A DNA stretch of 64,000 bases. It comes from Spirosoma oryzicola. GTDB taxonomy: Bacteria > Bacteroidota > Bacteroidia > Cytophagales > Spirosomataceae. Shown here piece by piece: positions 8,222 through 17,186 of this stretch. Position 1 is the stretch's first letter; each line of letters starts with the position of its first letter. A program made the position numbers and the translations under genes. The stretch is taken from NCBI RefSeq assembly GCF_021233055.1, contig NZ_CP089538.1, positions 3,488,501 to 3,552,500 on the forward strand, given 5' to 3'. The notes below the pieces were generated by a model, which did no database searches, had not been told where the DNA came from, and saw only the letters and a list, made by a program, of their open reading frames with translations.

Positions 8222-8378
8222 CGTTCTATCCAACGCTTTGCTCACGGGAGGAGTCCTGTTTTTAGAACCAGCGAACCGGTTAAGTAAGTATAGCTGCTTA
8301 TACCAGCCAATTGGCCATATCGGCAACGCCGGCAGTATAATTTGCGTACTTAGCCTAGTAATACCTACCCAGCGTACT

Positions 8379-9311
8379 ATGAGAAACATCTCGCTTCTTG
8401 TCTTTTTTGTCAGCTTAATGTTGTCGGCACAGGCTCAGGAAGTCGTGATTGATACCAGCTATTACGCCCCCCCGCCCGTAGTACGCCAACGATTGCTCAA
8501 GGAAGACCCCGATGACAACACCAGCAGCCGAGAAGTCAGGGAAAGTAACCGGGCGCAACAGACGTTATTGAATCAACTCAATGAGGTTCAAAGCTGGTAC
8601 GTGAGCGCCGAAGGTGGCTTGCGCAGCGATATTAGCCGGTCGAGTAATTCATTTGGCGGCCTGGTCAGCAACTCCACGCCAACGAAAGTAGTCTGGAGTG
8701 TACTGGTTGGTTATACCTACCGCAATGCCTGGAGCCTCGAAGCGGGCTATACGCGCGCACCGACTCACCTGAACATCACCATTGCCAGTAATCCAGAGCC
8801 GCTTGTTTTTAACTACCTTAACAATGGTTACGGGATACCCATACGGCTAAAACGTCGTCTTGGTTCGGGAAAGCAGGCAGCGAATGGCACTGGTTTCTGG
8901 GTTACCGGAGGAGCTTGGCTCACGCCCAACGGAAATAGCCAGACCGGCGATTTCAAACTGATTGGTTACAGCTACGGCAGCCGCAACCGGGTCGATACGA
9001 TCCGCCTAAGCAACACAACGGCTGTTTTTAAAAGCATTACAGGTATCGCCGAACTGGGCCTTGACTACGCAGCCCGGCTATCACCGTCTTTAGAGTTAGG
9101 CGGCTACGTACGAAAATACTGGGGGCTGGGCAACGCGCTCAAATCGGATTTGACCTACACCGTCAATAACCGTTCGACGGAGCACGCTACGATCACGGCG
9201 GACGGTAGCGGCTGGGGCTTTGGGATTACGCTGCGCTACATCTACGGGCGTCAACACGAGATGAAAAAGACGGACCGCCACGAACGCACTTTGAACGATC
9301 AGGGCTTCTGA
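8379..9311 (+). CDS. Outer-membrane beta-barrel protein
   Basis: A 310-aa exported protein. The ATG at 8379 gives a signal peptide (RNISLLVFFVSLMLSAQAQ) ending at an AQA-type cleavage site; longer in-frame versions run into the SDR gene. After about 60 polar residues the sequence alternates in amphipathic strands (SWYVSAEGG, VWSVLVGYTYRN, WSLEAGYTRA, FWVTGGAWLTP, SGWGFGITLRYIYG), the pattern of an 8-14-strand barrel. The C-terminus extends past the last strand with a charged tail. Ligand or role is not evident. Its 3' end overlaps the convergent haloperoxidase gene by 13 nt. Confidence 0.7.
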   Translation: MRNISLLVFFVSLMLSAQAQEVVIDTSYYAPPPVVRQRLLKEDPDDNTSSREVRESNRAQQTLLNQLNEVQSWYVSAEGGLRSDISRSSNSFGGLVSNSTPTKVVWSVLVGYTYRNAWSLEAGYTRAPTHLNITIASNPEPLVFNYLNNGYGIPIRLKRRLGSGKQAANGTGFWVTGGAWLTPNGNSQTGDFKLIGYSYGSRNRVDTIRLSNTTAVFKSITGIAELGLDYAARLSPSLELGGYVRKYWGLGNALKSDLTYTVNNRSTEHATITADGSGWGFGITLRYIYGRQHEMKKTDRHERTLNDQGF

Positions 9312-10636
9312 CTTAAACGAGCCGAACGAAGCGTTATTTTTTGCAAAACCTGCTCACCGACTGCTTTGCCCATCACCTGCCCGTTGGTTATGGCTTCCCG
9401 GTAATGAATGCCGCCGTACAAGCGACTAATTGCGGCTTCCTCAGCCGCCTGATTGAAGGAGCGAAACTTGCGAGACGGTAAGCCATACGCCATCTCAGTA
9501 CTATCGACAAAGGAAACTTGCTTGCCAAAAACCTGCGATAGAACAACCGCCGAAGCCGTCGATACAACGCTATGGCCACTGGGATACTCCGGAAAGGGTG
9601 GCGTTTGCAGCAGCGGTCGCCAGCTTTCGTCCAGATGAGCGTTGATGTACGTTTCGGGCCGAATGACGTTGTATTGGTATTTTTCGTACCAGCAGCCAAT
9701 AAAGCTGTCGTATAAGGCAATGGCGGTTAGCGTATAGGCAGCGCTTGTTTTCATCAGATCCGCTTTGGTCTGGCGCGCAACCTGTCCGGCAATGGATAGC
9801 CAGTGACCACCCGGCGACAGTTTTTTACTGGCAAAATTCAAGTGTCCCTGAGTATTCAGAAAGAACGGGTTACAATCCCAATAGCTGGCAATCAGTCGCT
9901 GCTCGGGAGTCATGTTTTTAACTGCTTCGTAGACCTCCCGCGCCGACTCCCGGAAGGGGCTTTTCTCACTCGTGCTGAAAGACGGCGGCCCCACCGTTCG
10001 GCACTGGTTGGCGGAGTCCAGGGTAAAGGGTTTTATTCGTCCCCAGTAGGGTTCCACGGCAGCCATATAGCCGGGCGGGGTGGGTGCCCACGCACCCGTC
10101 TTCTTTGTGGGTGCATACCGCCGGAGCGAACGAGTCTGCCGGTAATTGTCTTCTTTGGACCATACCATAATGTGCTGCGCGACCTGCTCGCCGTACGCTT
10201 TCGACGCCTGTATGGTCTGTTCTGAGTAGCCCGCTGCTTTTACCTGCGCCCAAAGACGAGCGGTGCCCTCGTCAAAGGTATTTTCAGAGAAGATCATCCC
10301 GCGCCCTGTCCGCAAAAAAGCTTCGGTGGCGGCCAGCGCCGGATCACAGGCAGCATCTGGTTTAAGCGTCAATCCGGGCATCGACCGAATCTGTCCAGCC
10401 AACGAGCGATAATCACTGTGCGGAAAGGATACCAGCGTTTCGTAGGCAGCAATGTGGGCGTAAGCGTAAATACGAGAGGCTACCGGGGGCGAAAACACAT
10501 CGGCCACAATGACATTGGTCAGCAGTTGTTGCGCTGAATGCAACCAGCGTACCTCTTTCACCACCGACGGTCCTGGGCTTGGCGCTTTCAGGCTCATCAA
10601 GAGCCCCGCCGTAAGAAATAAGAACAGTCTTTTCAT
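9299..10636 (-). CDS. Vanadium-dependent haloperoxidase / PAP2-family enzyme, exported
   Basis: A 445-aa protein with signal peptide. The PAP2/vanadium-haloperoxidase motifs are in order: KX6RP (K319, R326-P327), PSGH (352-355) and SRX5H (S404-R405, H411). These residues hold phosphate in acid phosphatases and vanadate in haloperoxidases. The final Asp of the classic SRX5HX3D motif appears to be Ala (A415; HYREA). The protein is about as long as haloperoxidase-type members and much longer than simple PAP2 phosphatases. Its ATG overlaps the stop of the FG-GAP/UnbV gene by 4 nt, so the two are translationally coupled. Halide oxidation is a family-level guess; phosphatase activity is the alternative. 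Confidence 0.8.
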   Translation of the reverse strand: MKRLFLFLTAGLLMSLKAPSPGPSVVKEVRWLHSAQQLLTNVIVADVFSPPVASRIYAYAHIAAYETLVSFPHSDYRSLAGQIRSMPGLTLKPDAACDPALAATEAFLRTGRGMIFSENTFDEGTARLWAQVKAAGYSEQTIQASKAYGEQVAQHIMVWSKEDNYRQTRSLRRYAPTKKTGAWAPTPPGYMAAVEPYWGRIKPFTLDSANQCRTVGPPSFSTSEKSPFRESAREVYEAVKNMTPEQRLIASYWDCNPFFLNTQGHLNFASKKLSPGGHWLSIAGQVARQTKADLMKTSAAYTLTAIALYDSFIGCWYEKYQYNVIRPETYINAHLDESWRPLLQTPPFPEYPSGHSVVSTASAVVLSQVFGKQVSFVDSTEMAYGLPSRKFRSFNQAAEEAAISRLYGGIHYREAITNGQVMGKAVGEQVLQKITLRSARLSQKP

Positions 10637-13600
10637 CGTTCAAAACCAACTAAGGGCCCATCGTTGACAGTGAACAGCAATCGCTGGCGACCCGCTGCGG
10701 ACCGAACGCTAACCACCTGCCGCACATCGCCCCCCGCCCAGATACCCGCCTGCCGGGGCGCAACGGGCTGAAACTTCCCCCGGCCATCCCCCCGTAGCAA
10801 ACAGCCAAAGCTGGCCGAGCAAGGCCCGAACTGCACGCGGTACGGATAGAAATTCCCGGCTACCAGCAAATCTTTTTTGCCGTCGGCGTCCAGATCTTCC
10901 CATAGCAACGCACTCCCCCTCGATAATTGCGCTTCCGTTGGCAATGGTTCAAACTGAAATTTCCCGTTCCCCGTATTCACGAAAACGCCCGAAGCCAGTT
11001 GCTTGACCGATACAATCGTTGCCTGACCCAGTTGCTTCGGTGTGAGAATGTCGGGTACGGTAGCGTCCGCGTATTGGCGATACCGGGTAAACTTCTTGCG
11101 CAACGGCACCACCTGATCAAGTAACTCATCGCGGGAAGCTACAGGATAGGCTTTTCCTTGAATGTAGTACGTCCAGAGTGGGTCAACCACTCCGTCGTTG
11201 TCAATATCGGAAGCGGTAATCTGCATGGGTTGCTTGGCATCGGCACGAAACAAATTGTTCAATCCGGCATTGCCCGCAATAAGATCGGTGTCGCCATCCC
11301 CATCAACGTCAGCCGCCAGCAGACTGGCCCACATGCCTTCGGTATCAGCCAGTCCAGCCGAAGCGGAATCGTCGGACAGTTTTCCATTCTGATTGTCGAA
11401 CAAACGTACTGCCATCCAATCTCCCGCCAGAATCAGCTCTGGAAACTTATCATTGTGTAGATCGGTCCATACAGCGGCCTGTACCATACCAATCGTTCGC
11501 AATCCAGGAGCCAGCTGATCGGTAACATCGGTAAATTGCGCGGCTCCGCCAGCGGGTGTATCATTCCGCAGCAAATAACTTGGGGAAGGCAACGGAAACG
11601 AACCTGGCTTGCCGCGTCCGCCGACAAACAAATCCAGATCACCATCACCGTCCATGTCGGCAGCCGCAACCGCCAGCTTACTGCTTCGCATCGGCGGCAA
11701 AGCCTGCATGGCGCGGGTAAAACCACCTTTGCCATCGTTCAAGTAGAGTCGATCCTGGTATTCGGGTGAACCCTCTTCGTACTCATTCCCCCCACTGGCT
11801 ACGTATAAATCCGCATCACCATCTTTATCCGCGTCGAAAAAGAGGGCGTTGACATCCTCACTAGCGGCATCGGCCTGCCAGGGTTGCCCATCCGCCCGCT
11901 TGAACGTTCCGCTGGTTTGTTGAAGCCATAATTCGCCACGTTGTCCAACGGCTCCCCCCAGAAAAATATCCTCCAGACCGTCCGCGTTCACGTCGGCTTT
12001 GGCCAAGGCAGGCCCTAACCGTGACAGTTCATACGGAATCAGTACCTCGACCTTGAAATCAATAAAATCATTTTCGCGGTGTTTGTAGGGCAACAACTGA
12101 TTCATTACCAACGGCCTGAACAGGGCCGTTTCTGAATTGTTGAAAGAACGAGCCGGACTAGCATCGGCCTGTCCCAGCGTAAGGATCTGGTCAGCGGGTA
12201 CATTCGTCAGCTGACTTTGCTGTCCGTCCGGCCAGTAGACCGTCAGGCGACGTACGGTTGCTTGTTTACCCAACCCAAAATGAATCGTTGGTTCAACCGA
12301 CGCCTGGTAACCGCGCACCGGATAAGCCTCCTGCAACTGGCGCCCATCGGGCGTTTCGAGCACGATTCGGGCACCTACCGCTTGCGTATTGGCTCCTTTT
12401 CCCTGTAATCGAATCCGTAAGAAATGCGCTTCCGAACGGTTTTTCTCGGCGTTATTCCGGTAAAGGGCAACCGGTTCGTTTTGCTTGCAAACGATTAGAT
12501 CCAGGTCGCCATCACCGTCGAAATCCGCGTAAGCCGCGGCCCCCGACACGGCGGGTATCGTCAAGCCCCAGTTGGCCGATTGATTGCTAAAGGTTAAATC
12601 GTGGTTATTGCGAAAAGCGTAATTGGTCGGTCGATTTGAGGGCATTTTCCGAACCAGATCGACGGTCTGAAAATTCAGGTTGCCTTTGGCGGCTTCTTCC
12701 AGCTTCGCTTCGGCAACGGTGTATTTCATAAAATCCAGGTCCGTAAAATCGCGCAGGTAACCGTTGGTCACGAATAGGTCTTTCCAGCCATCGTTGTCCA
12801 GATCCGCCAGCAACGCCGACCACGACCAATCGGTTGATGCCACACCCGCCATCTGTCCAACTTCACTGAATCGCACCTGCTGACGGCTATCACTTCCCCG
12901 ATTCAGTTGAAGCATATTCCGCATCTGCTGCCGAAAATAGCCGCTGTCGATCAGCATCTGGTACGAGTCGTACTCGTCCGGGCCTTTAAGCATCTTCTGC
13001 CGGTGATTGTCTTCCGGCAACATATCAAGCGTGACTACGTCTGGCAGCGTGTCATTGTTGTAATCGGCCAGATCACAACCCATCGAGAACTTGGACGTAT
13101 GCGTCATTGCCGTTCGCAGCGACTCTTTAAAGCCGGTGTGATGTCCGGCCCCATCGTGCTGGTTCAGATACAGACAATCCTGCTCGGTATAATCGCTGGT
13201 CGTGTACAGATCAGGCCAGCCGTCGCCGTTGAGATCGCTTACGCCCACGCCAAGTCCGAAGTTAAGCGGGTTATTGACAATACCCTCCGCCAGTGTTACG
13301 TCCGTAAACTGGTTGGCATCATTTCGCAATAGCCGGTTTCCAAATCGCATATCCGGCGTCGCCCGGATCTTGCGCGTGTTCAGAAATGGGTTGTAGGTAT
13401 GGTTGGAGTGATTGAGGACAAAAACGTCCAGATCACCGTCGCGGTCGTAATCAAAGAAAGCGGCCTGAGTCGATTGCGTACCGGGCAGATCGAGGCCGAA
13501 CTCCTTAGCACGCTCCCGAAACCGGGGTACACCGTCAGTCACGCCTTCGTTGATGAACAGTTCGTTCACCAATTTTGCGGCAGGGTATTTTCCCGAGTGG

Positions 13601-14016
13601 CAAACGTACACATCCAATCGGCCATCACCATTCACATCGGCTACGCTCACACCCGTTGCCCAGGTTCCATTACCCGCAACGCCCGCCCGCTCAGTTACAT
13701 CGTCAAAATGCCAGCGGCCTGTCGCCCGGTCAGCTTTGTTCAGGTAAAGTTTATGCGGAACCGTATTGCCCGAAAAAAATAGATCCGGCTGACCGTCGCC
13801 GTTGAAATCACCAACGCCAACACCATTGCCATTGTACAGGTATTCGTACCGAAAAATGTTTAGCGAATCGGTTTCCGTCAGGCTATTGACAAAACGAACA
13901 TTCGTTTCGTCGGACGACAACAGCGTAAACAGCGGAGCCGGGTCTGAACTAGTATCGGGCCAGAGTACGCCTGCCAGAAAGCAGACCGCAGCCAGCAATG
14001 TCTGGGATGTCCACAT
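10633..14016 (-). CDS. FG-GAP/VCBS repeat protein with ASPIC/UnbV domain (CRTAC1-like)
   Basis: A very large exported protein (1127 aa) with an N-terminal hydrophobic signal segment. It carries many FG-GAP/VCBS blades with calcium-binding loops of the type DxNxDGxxD, for example DFNGDGQPD, DVNGDGRLD, DLNGDGWPD, DFDGDGDLD, DMDGDGDLD and DVDGDGDTD. Together they suggest two beta-propellers. Between them, near residues 540-615, lies an ASPIC/UnbV domain (GANTQAVGARIVLETPDGRQ, then YWPDGQQSQ). Such proteins are thought to bind carbohydrate or protein partners at the cell surface; no catalytic site is visible. It is followed with a 4-nt overlap by the haloperoxidase and preceded by 6 nt by the monooxygenase gene, so it is the middle of a three-gene unit. 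Confidence 0.88.
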   Translation of the reverse strand: MWTSQTLLAAVCFLAGVLWPDTSSDPAPLFTLLSSDETNVRFVNSLTETDSLNIFRYEYLYNGNGVGVGDFNGDGQPDLFFSGNTVPHKLYLNKADRATGRWHFDDVTERAGVAGNGTWATGVSVADVNGDGRLDVYVCHSGKYPAAKLVNELFINEGVTDGVPRFRERAKEFGLDLPGTQSTQAAFFDYDRDGDLDVFVLNHSNHTYNPFLNTRKIRATPDMRFGNRLLRNDANQFTDVTLAEGIVNNPLNFGLGVGVSDLNGDGWPDLYTTSDYTEQDCLYLNQHDGAGHHTGFKESLRTAMTHTSKFSMGCDLADYNNDTLPDVVTLDMLPEDNHRQKMLKGPDEYDSYQMLIDSGYFRQQMRNMLQLNRGSDSRQQVRFSEVGQMAGVASTDWSWSALLADLDNDGWKDLFVTNGYLRDFTDLDFMKYTVAEAKLEEAAKGNLNFQTVDLVRKMPSNRPTNYAFRNNHDLTFSNQSANWGLTIPAVSGAAAYADFDGDGDLDLIVCKQNEPVALYRNNAEKNRSEAHFLRIRLQGKGANTQAVGARIVLETPDGRQLQEAYPVRGYQASVEPTIHFGLGKQATVRRLTVYWPDGQQSQLTNVPADQILTLGQADASPARSFNNSETALFRPLVMNQLLPYKHRENDFIDFKVEVLIPYELSRLGPALAKADVNADGLEDIFLGGAVGQRGELWLQQTSGTFKRADGQPWQADAASEDVNALFFDADKDGDADLYVASGGNEYEEGSPEYQDRLYLNDGKGGFTRAMQALPPMRSSKLAVAAADMDGDGDLDLFVGGRGKPGSFPLPSPSYLLRNDTPAGGAAQFTDVTDQLAPGLRTIGMVQAAVWTDLHNDKFPELILAGDWMAVRLFDNQNGKLSDDSASAGLADTEGMWASLLAADVDGDGDTDLIAGNAGLNNLFRADAKQPMQITASDIDNDGVVDPLWTYYIQGKAYPVASRDELLDQVVPLRKKFTRYRQYADATVPDILTPKQLGQATIVSVKQLASGVFVNTGNGKFQFEPLPTEAQLSRGSALLWEDLDADGKKDLLVAGNFYPYRVQFGPCSASFGCLLRGDGRGKFQPVAPRQAGIWAGGDVRQVVSVRSAAGRQRLLFTVNDGPLVGFER

Positions 14017-14022
14017 AGTGCG

Positions 14023-15351
14023 TTAATCAAGCCGAAGATTTTCGTCGCCGGGTTCATAAGCTACGTACAGCAACAGCAGCGTCAGCATTTCCTGATCGCT
14101 ACGCATCTGCCCATCGGAGGTGATCAGTTTGGGGGGTTTGTTTGGATTTTGTAGGTTTCCTTCCGTATTGTCGTACGTGCCAACCACGTTGATAACCGCC
14201 CCTGTCGGCAGCACGACGGGTTTCTGATACCGGTAAAGTTCCTGCCACCGAAAATCCCATTCCGGAATTCGTACCAGTGGTAAAGTATCGGCGTTGGGTA
14301 ATGTAGCGAAAGCGGTAAACCGTTTGCCAATCTGGTGCATGTGCGGCCAGGCGTACAACAACGTAATAGGCTGATTTCGGTACGCAATGCGCAGTCGAGT
14401 GGTTAGGCTATCGCCCCCAAAGACCAGCAAAGGAGGAGTAAGTTCTTTCTCGCCAATGCCGCCCGACCCTAAGCTAATCACCTTCACCGTTCGTCGGATA
14501 GGTTTCTTGGTAAAGAAAAAATTGACGCCACTCAGGTTCTCGATGTCTTTGGCTGCGGGTCCGAAATGAACCGTCAGCAGCATGACGCCCCGTTTGGGCA
14601 TCACCCAGCCCATATCCGTTGGATACGTGTCGACGGTAGTGCCGGGAATCCAGCCGCCGTAATAAGTCATCTGCTTCTTATAAGGCATCCACTCCCGATA
14701 CCGCGACGCGTCTTCGCCGTTTAGGTTGACCTGCGAGACAGTGTTGTTCAGATCAATCGACGGATCATCAACCGGGTGGATGGCAAAATTGGCGTGGTGA
14801 ATACTTTTCTTATCCGTCGAGGTGAACTCAATCGCTTCTACGTTCGCTTCCTGAGCCAGTTCAAACGGAATTTTAAAGACCATAAATCGTTCGACACCAT
14901 CGCCAACCAGCTTAAACGGCTGCGTCATTTTCAGGGTCAGATCGGGTACGCGGTGGTAGCCCGTACCCGCATCGGCCCGGGCCAGCAATGCTTTCTCGGC
15001 GTCGGTATTGGCTTTCCCTTTTGGCATCTCGGCGTCGATCCAGTCGGTAAGCGTTTTGATCTGCTCCGGGCTCAGGCTACGTTTGTTGGCAAAGGCAACG
15101 TAATGATCATCAGCGCGCCAGGGCGGCATATAACCCGTCTTTACAACCTTCCGGATAAATTTTGCCCGCTTGGTTACGTCTTCGTAGGTGATGAGTGAAA
15201 AGGGTGCCGCTTCGCCCGGACGGTGGCAAACTGCGCACTTAGCGTGAATCAACGGCTGGACATCCTTGTAGAAGGTTGGTTTCTGCGCGTAGCCACTCTG
15301 AGCGATCAGAAACCAACTTAACAAAATCAGGTGCGCAAGGCACTGCTTCAT
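14023..15351 (-). CDS. Cytochrome c fused to PHM-like copper monooxygenase domain
   Basis: A 442-aa exported protein with a signal peptide ending near AQS-GYAQ. The N-terminal domain is a cytochrome c with haem motif CAVCH (C39, C42, H43) and likely axial Met in MPPW (M75). The rest matches the copper type II, ascorbate-dependent monooxygenase fold. Every expected ligand is present: the CuH site HH (185-186) and H262, and the CuM site HMH (H337, H339) and M422. The haem domain could supply electrons in place of ascorbate. The substrate is unknown; the family hydroxylates or cleaves C-H bonds next to heteroatoms. It is first in a three-gene unit, and a strong terminator lies only about 8 nt upstream of the ATG. 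Confidence 0.87.
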   Translation of the reverse strand: MKQCLAHLILLSWFLIAQSGYAQKPTFYKDVQPLIHAKCAVCHRPGEAAPFSLITYEDVTKRAKFIRKVVKTGYMPPWRADDHYVAFANKRSLSPEQIKTLTDWIDAEMPKGKANTDAEKALLARADAGTGYHRVPDLTLKMTQPFKLVGDGVERFMVFKIPFELAQEANVEAIEFTSTDKKSIHHANFAIHPVDDPSIDLNNTVSQVNLNGEDASRYREWMPYKKQMTYYGGWIPGTTVDTYPTDMGWVMPKRGVMLLTVHFGPAAKDIENLSGVNFFFTKKPIRRTVKVISLGSGGIGEKELTPPLLVFGGDSLTTRLRIAYRNQPITLLYAWPHMHQIGKRFTAFATLPNADTLPLVRIPEWDFRWQELYRYQKPVVLPTGAVINVVGTYDNTEGNLQNPNKPPKLITSDGQMRSDQEMLTLLLLYVAYEPGDENLRLD

Positions 15352-15359
15352 AACTAGTC

Positions 15360-15393
15360 AAAAAAAAGCCAACCCGCCGGCCTGGCGGGTTGG
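15360..15393 (-). terminator. Strong intrinsic terminator after susD, abutting the next start codon
   Basis: Perfect 10-bp GC-rich stem CCAACCCGCC/GGCGGGTTGG (15369-15378, 15384-15393), 5-nt loop. On the minus strand it is followed by C then eight T. It lies between the susD stop and the ATG of the cytochrome c-monooxygenase gene at 15351, leaving no space for a separate promoter downstream of it. Confidence 0.9.
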
Positions 15394-15446
15394 ACATAAA
15401 GTTACATAAAATTCAGGAAATTTCTATTCCGATTAGGTAATTACAC

Positions 15447-17156
15447 CTACGGACGATCCCACCACACACGACCGGTAGCATCCTGCGGATCAGTACCAAA
15501 ACCGCTTTCTTTAGCCATTTCGTCCAGAGCGGCTTTGCGGTTTGCGTAGTTCGGATCGTTGACGTTCGGAATACCCAGCGGTGCACGACGTGGTACGGTC
15601 AGCGTGGCTCCGTTTGAGATCAGCGCTGGTAGCGGCAACGTCGAAGATGGGTTAGGAATACCCGTCCGTTTCCAGGTGGCCCAACCTTCCGACGGCTGAC
15701 GCAGGAAGTGAATGTATTCCTGGCTGGCAATCAGATCCATTGCTTTTGCTGCGTTGAAAGCGACTTTCGCGTTCGACAGGTAAGCCGCTTTCTCGGTAGC
15801 TGTCATTGGCGTATAATTCGTCAACTGGGCTCCCTGAGCAACTGCATCGTACCAATCCAACGAAGCCGTTACGCCCGTTTCGTACCAGGTTTTCGCGCTT
15901 TCGCTCGTAACAGCCTGTGCAGCTAGCTCGGCCCGCATGTAGCAGAAATCAGCGTAGGTAATCACCGGGAAGTAGTTACGGCCCGTTCCAGCGGTACCGG
16001 CAGCATCAGCGTAACCTGCCTGAAACAAACGAGGCTGAATGTACGACAATGTATCGATTGCGGTACGGTTACCATTCAGGGTCAGGTAACGAGGGCTATA
16101 ATAGCGCTGAACGTTCTGGGCAGTCCGAGCGGCATCCGGGCTTGTAAATCCACCCAGATAACGACGCGACTCTTTCGTGCCAGCGGGTAATTGACCACCC
16201 GAAATCAGCAGATCAATGTTAGCCTGCGAATAACTGTTAGGCGTAAAGTACGCATCTAACCGGGGGTCCTGCGTATCCCACATGAAATCGACCAGTGGTT
16301 TTCCGGCCCGTAAGTTAGCGGGGTTCCAGTTGGCATCACTGCCGCCCGTGAAGCTGGCAGGCGTAACAAACACCCAGCCATCCGTATTGCTACTCATCAG
16401 ATCAGTCGCTGGCGAACTCAATACTTCGGTAGCAATTGCTTTCATCGTAGCCTGATCCCGTTTAGCCAACCGCATCGCGATTTTTAACCGCAACGCATTT
16501 GCGGCTTTAACCCACTGCTGCGTATTGCCTGCGTAATACTGATCGTTCGAACCAAGGGCAACCTGTGACGCCGTTTGAGGTGTTTTCAGGACTGTAATTG
16601 CTTCTTTCAGTTCACTGTCAAGCGTAGCAAAGATGGTTTGCTGCGGGTCATACTTCGGCGTCAGCGTACCACCATAACGAGCCTGGAAAGCTTCGGTATA
16701 TGGAATGCTGCCGTAAATATCACTCACGTAGAAGGTGTAATACGCCTTCAGAATCCGGGCAATCCGTATCATGTGTACGTAGCGAGGCTGCTCTTCAGCG
16801 GCCAGGTTACCAACCAGCTTTTCTACATCAACCAGCGTGTTACCAACCCCGTTGTATAACCGGCCGTAGCGCTGCGAGAAGTTGTCGTATACCTGCGTAA
16901 AGTTCTGCCCGTTCCCGTTTACACCCGTCGAATATTGCATCCACGGCATGATACGCTGGTACAGATCGTAATACGCTTCAAAATCCTGACCATGCAGTGA
17001 GATTGTTGCGTTCAGAAACTGGTTGGCAGGCGGAACACTCGTTAACCCTTCCGGGTTAATGTTCGTTTCCACAAAGGCTTCCTTCTGGCAACCGCTGAAC
17101 ACCAGCGTTCCTGCCATCAGTAGTCCGGAAAAATATTTTTTATAAGAAATCATCAT
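15447..17156 (-). CDS. SusD/RagB-family outer-membrane nutrient-binding lipoprotein
   Basis: A 569-aa lipoprotein with lipobox VFSGC (C23 after a short hydrophobic stretch), as in SusD proteins that cap the SusC channel at the cell surface. The N-terminal half shows the helical TPR-like pattern (IARILKAYYTFYVSDIYGSIPYTE); the C-terminal part fits the SusD-like type 2 group. It lies 30 nt downstream of susC on the same strand, the standard pair order. No glycoside hydrolase, lyase or sulfatase accompanies the pair, so the imported ligand cannot be guessed from neighbours and may not be a glycan. Transcription probably stops largely at 15360-15393. Confidence 0.93.
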   Translation of the reverse strand: MMISYKKYFSGLLMAGTLVFSGCQKEAFVETNINPEGLTSVPPANQFLNATISLHGQDFEAYYDLYQRIMPWMQYSTGVNGNGQNFTQVYDNFSQRYGRLYNGVGNTLVDVEKLVGNLAAEEQPRYVHMIRIARILKAYYTFYVSDIYGSIPYTEAFQARYGGTLTPKYDPQQTIFATLDSELKEAITVLKTPQTASQVALGSNDQYYAGNTQQWVKAANALRLKIAMRLAKRDQATMKAIATEVLSSPATDLMSSNTDGWVFVTPASFTGGSDANWNPANLRAGKPLVDFMWDTQDPRLDAYFTPNSYSQANIDLLISGGQLPAGTKESRRYLGGFTSPDAARTAQNVQRYYSPRYLTLNGNRTAIDTLSYIQPRLFQAGYADAAGTAGTGRNYFPVITYADFCYMRAELAAQAVTSESAKTWYETGVTASLDWYDAVAQGAQLTNYTPMTATEKAAYLSNAKVAFNAAKAMDLIASQEYIHFLRQPSEGWATWKRTGIPNPSSTLPLPALISNGATLTVPRRAPLGIPNVNDPNYANRKAALDEMAKESGFGTDPQDATGRVWWDRP

Positions 17157-17186
17157 TGCGTAAGTTCAATTATAGTACTTGCTGAA

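Noticed and set aside
10633..14016. Repeated short DNA blocks that might suggest a CRISPR or tandem repeat array
   Set aside because: They are the degenerate coding repeats of FG-GAP calcium loops, with irregular spacing and no constant spacer length.
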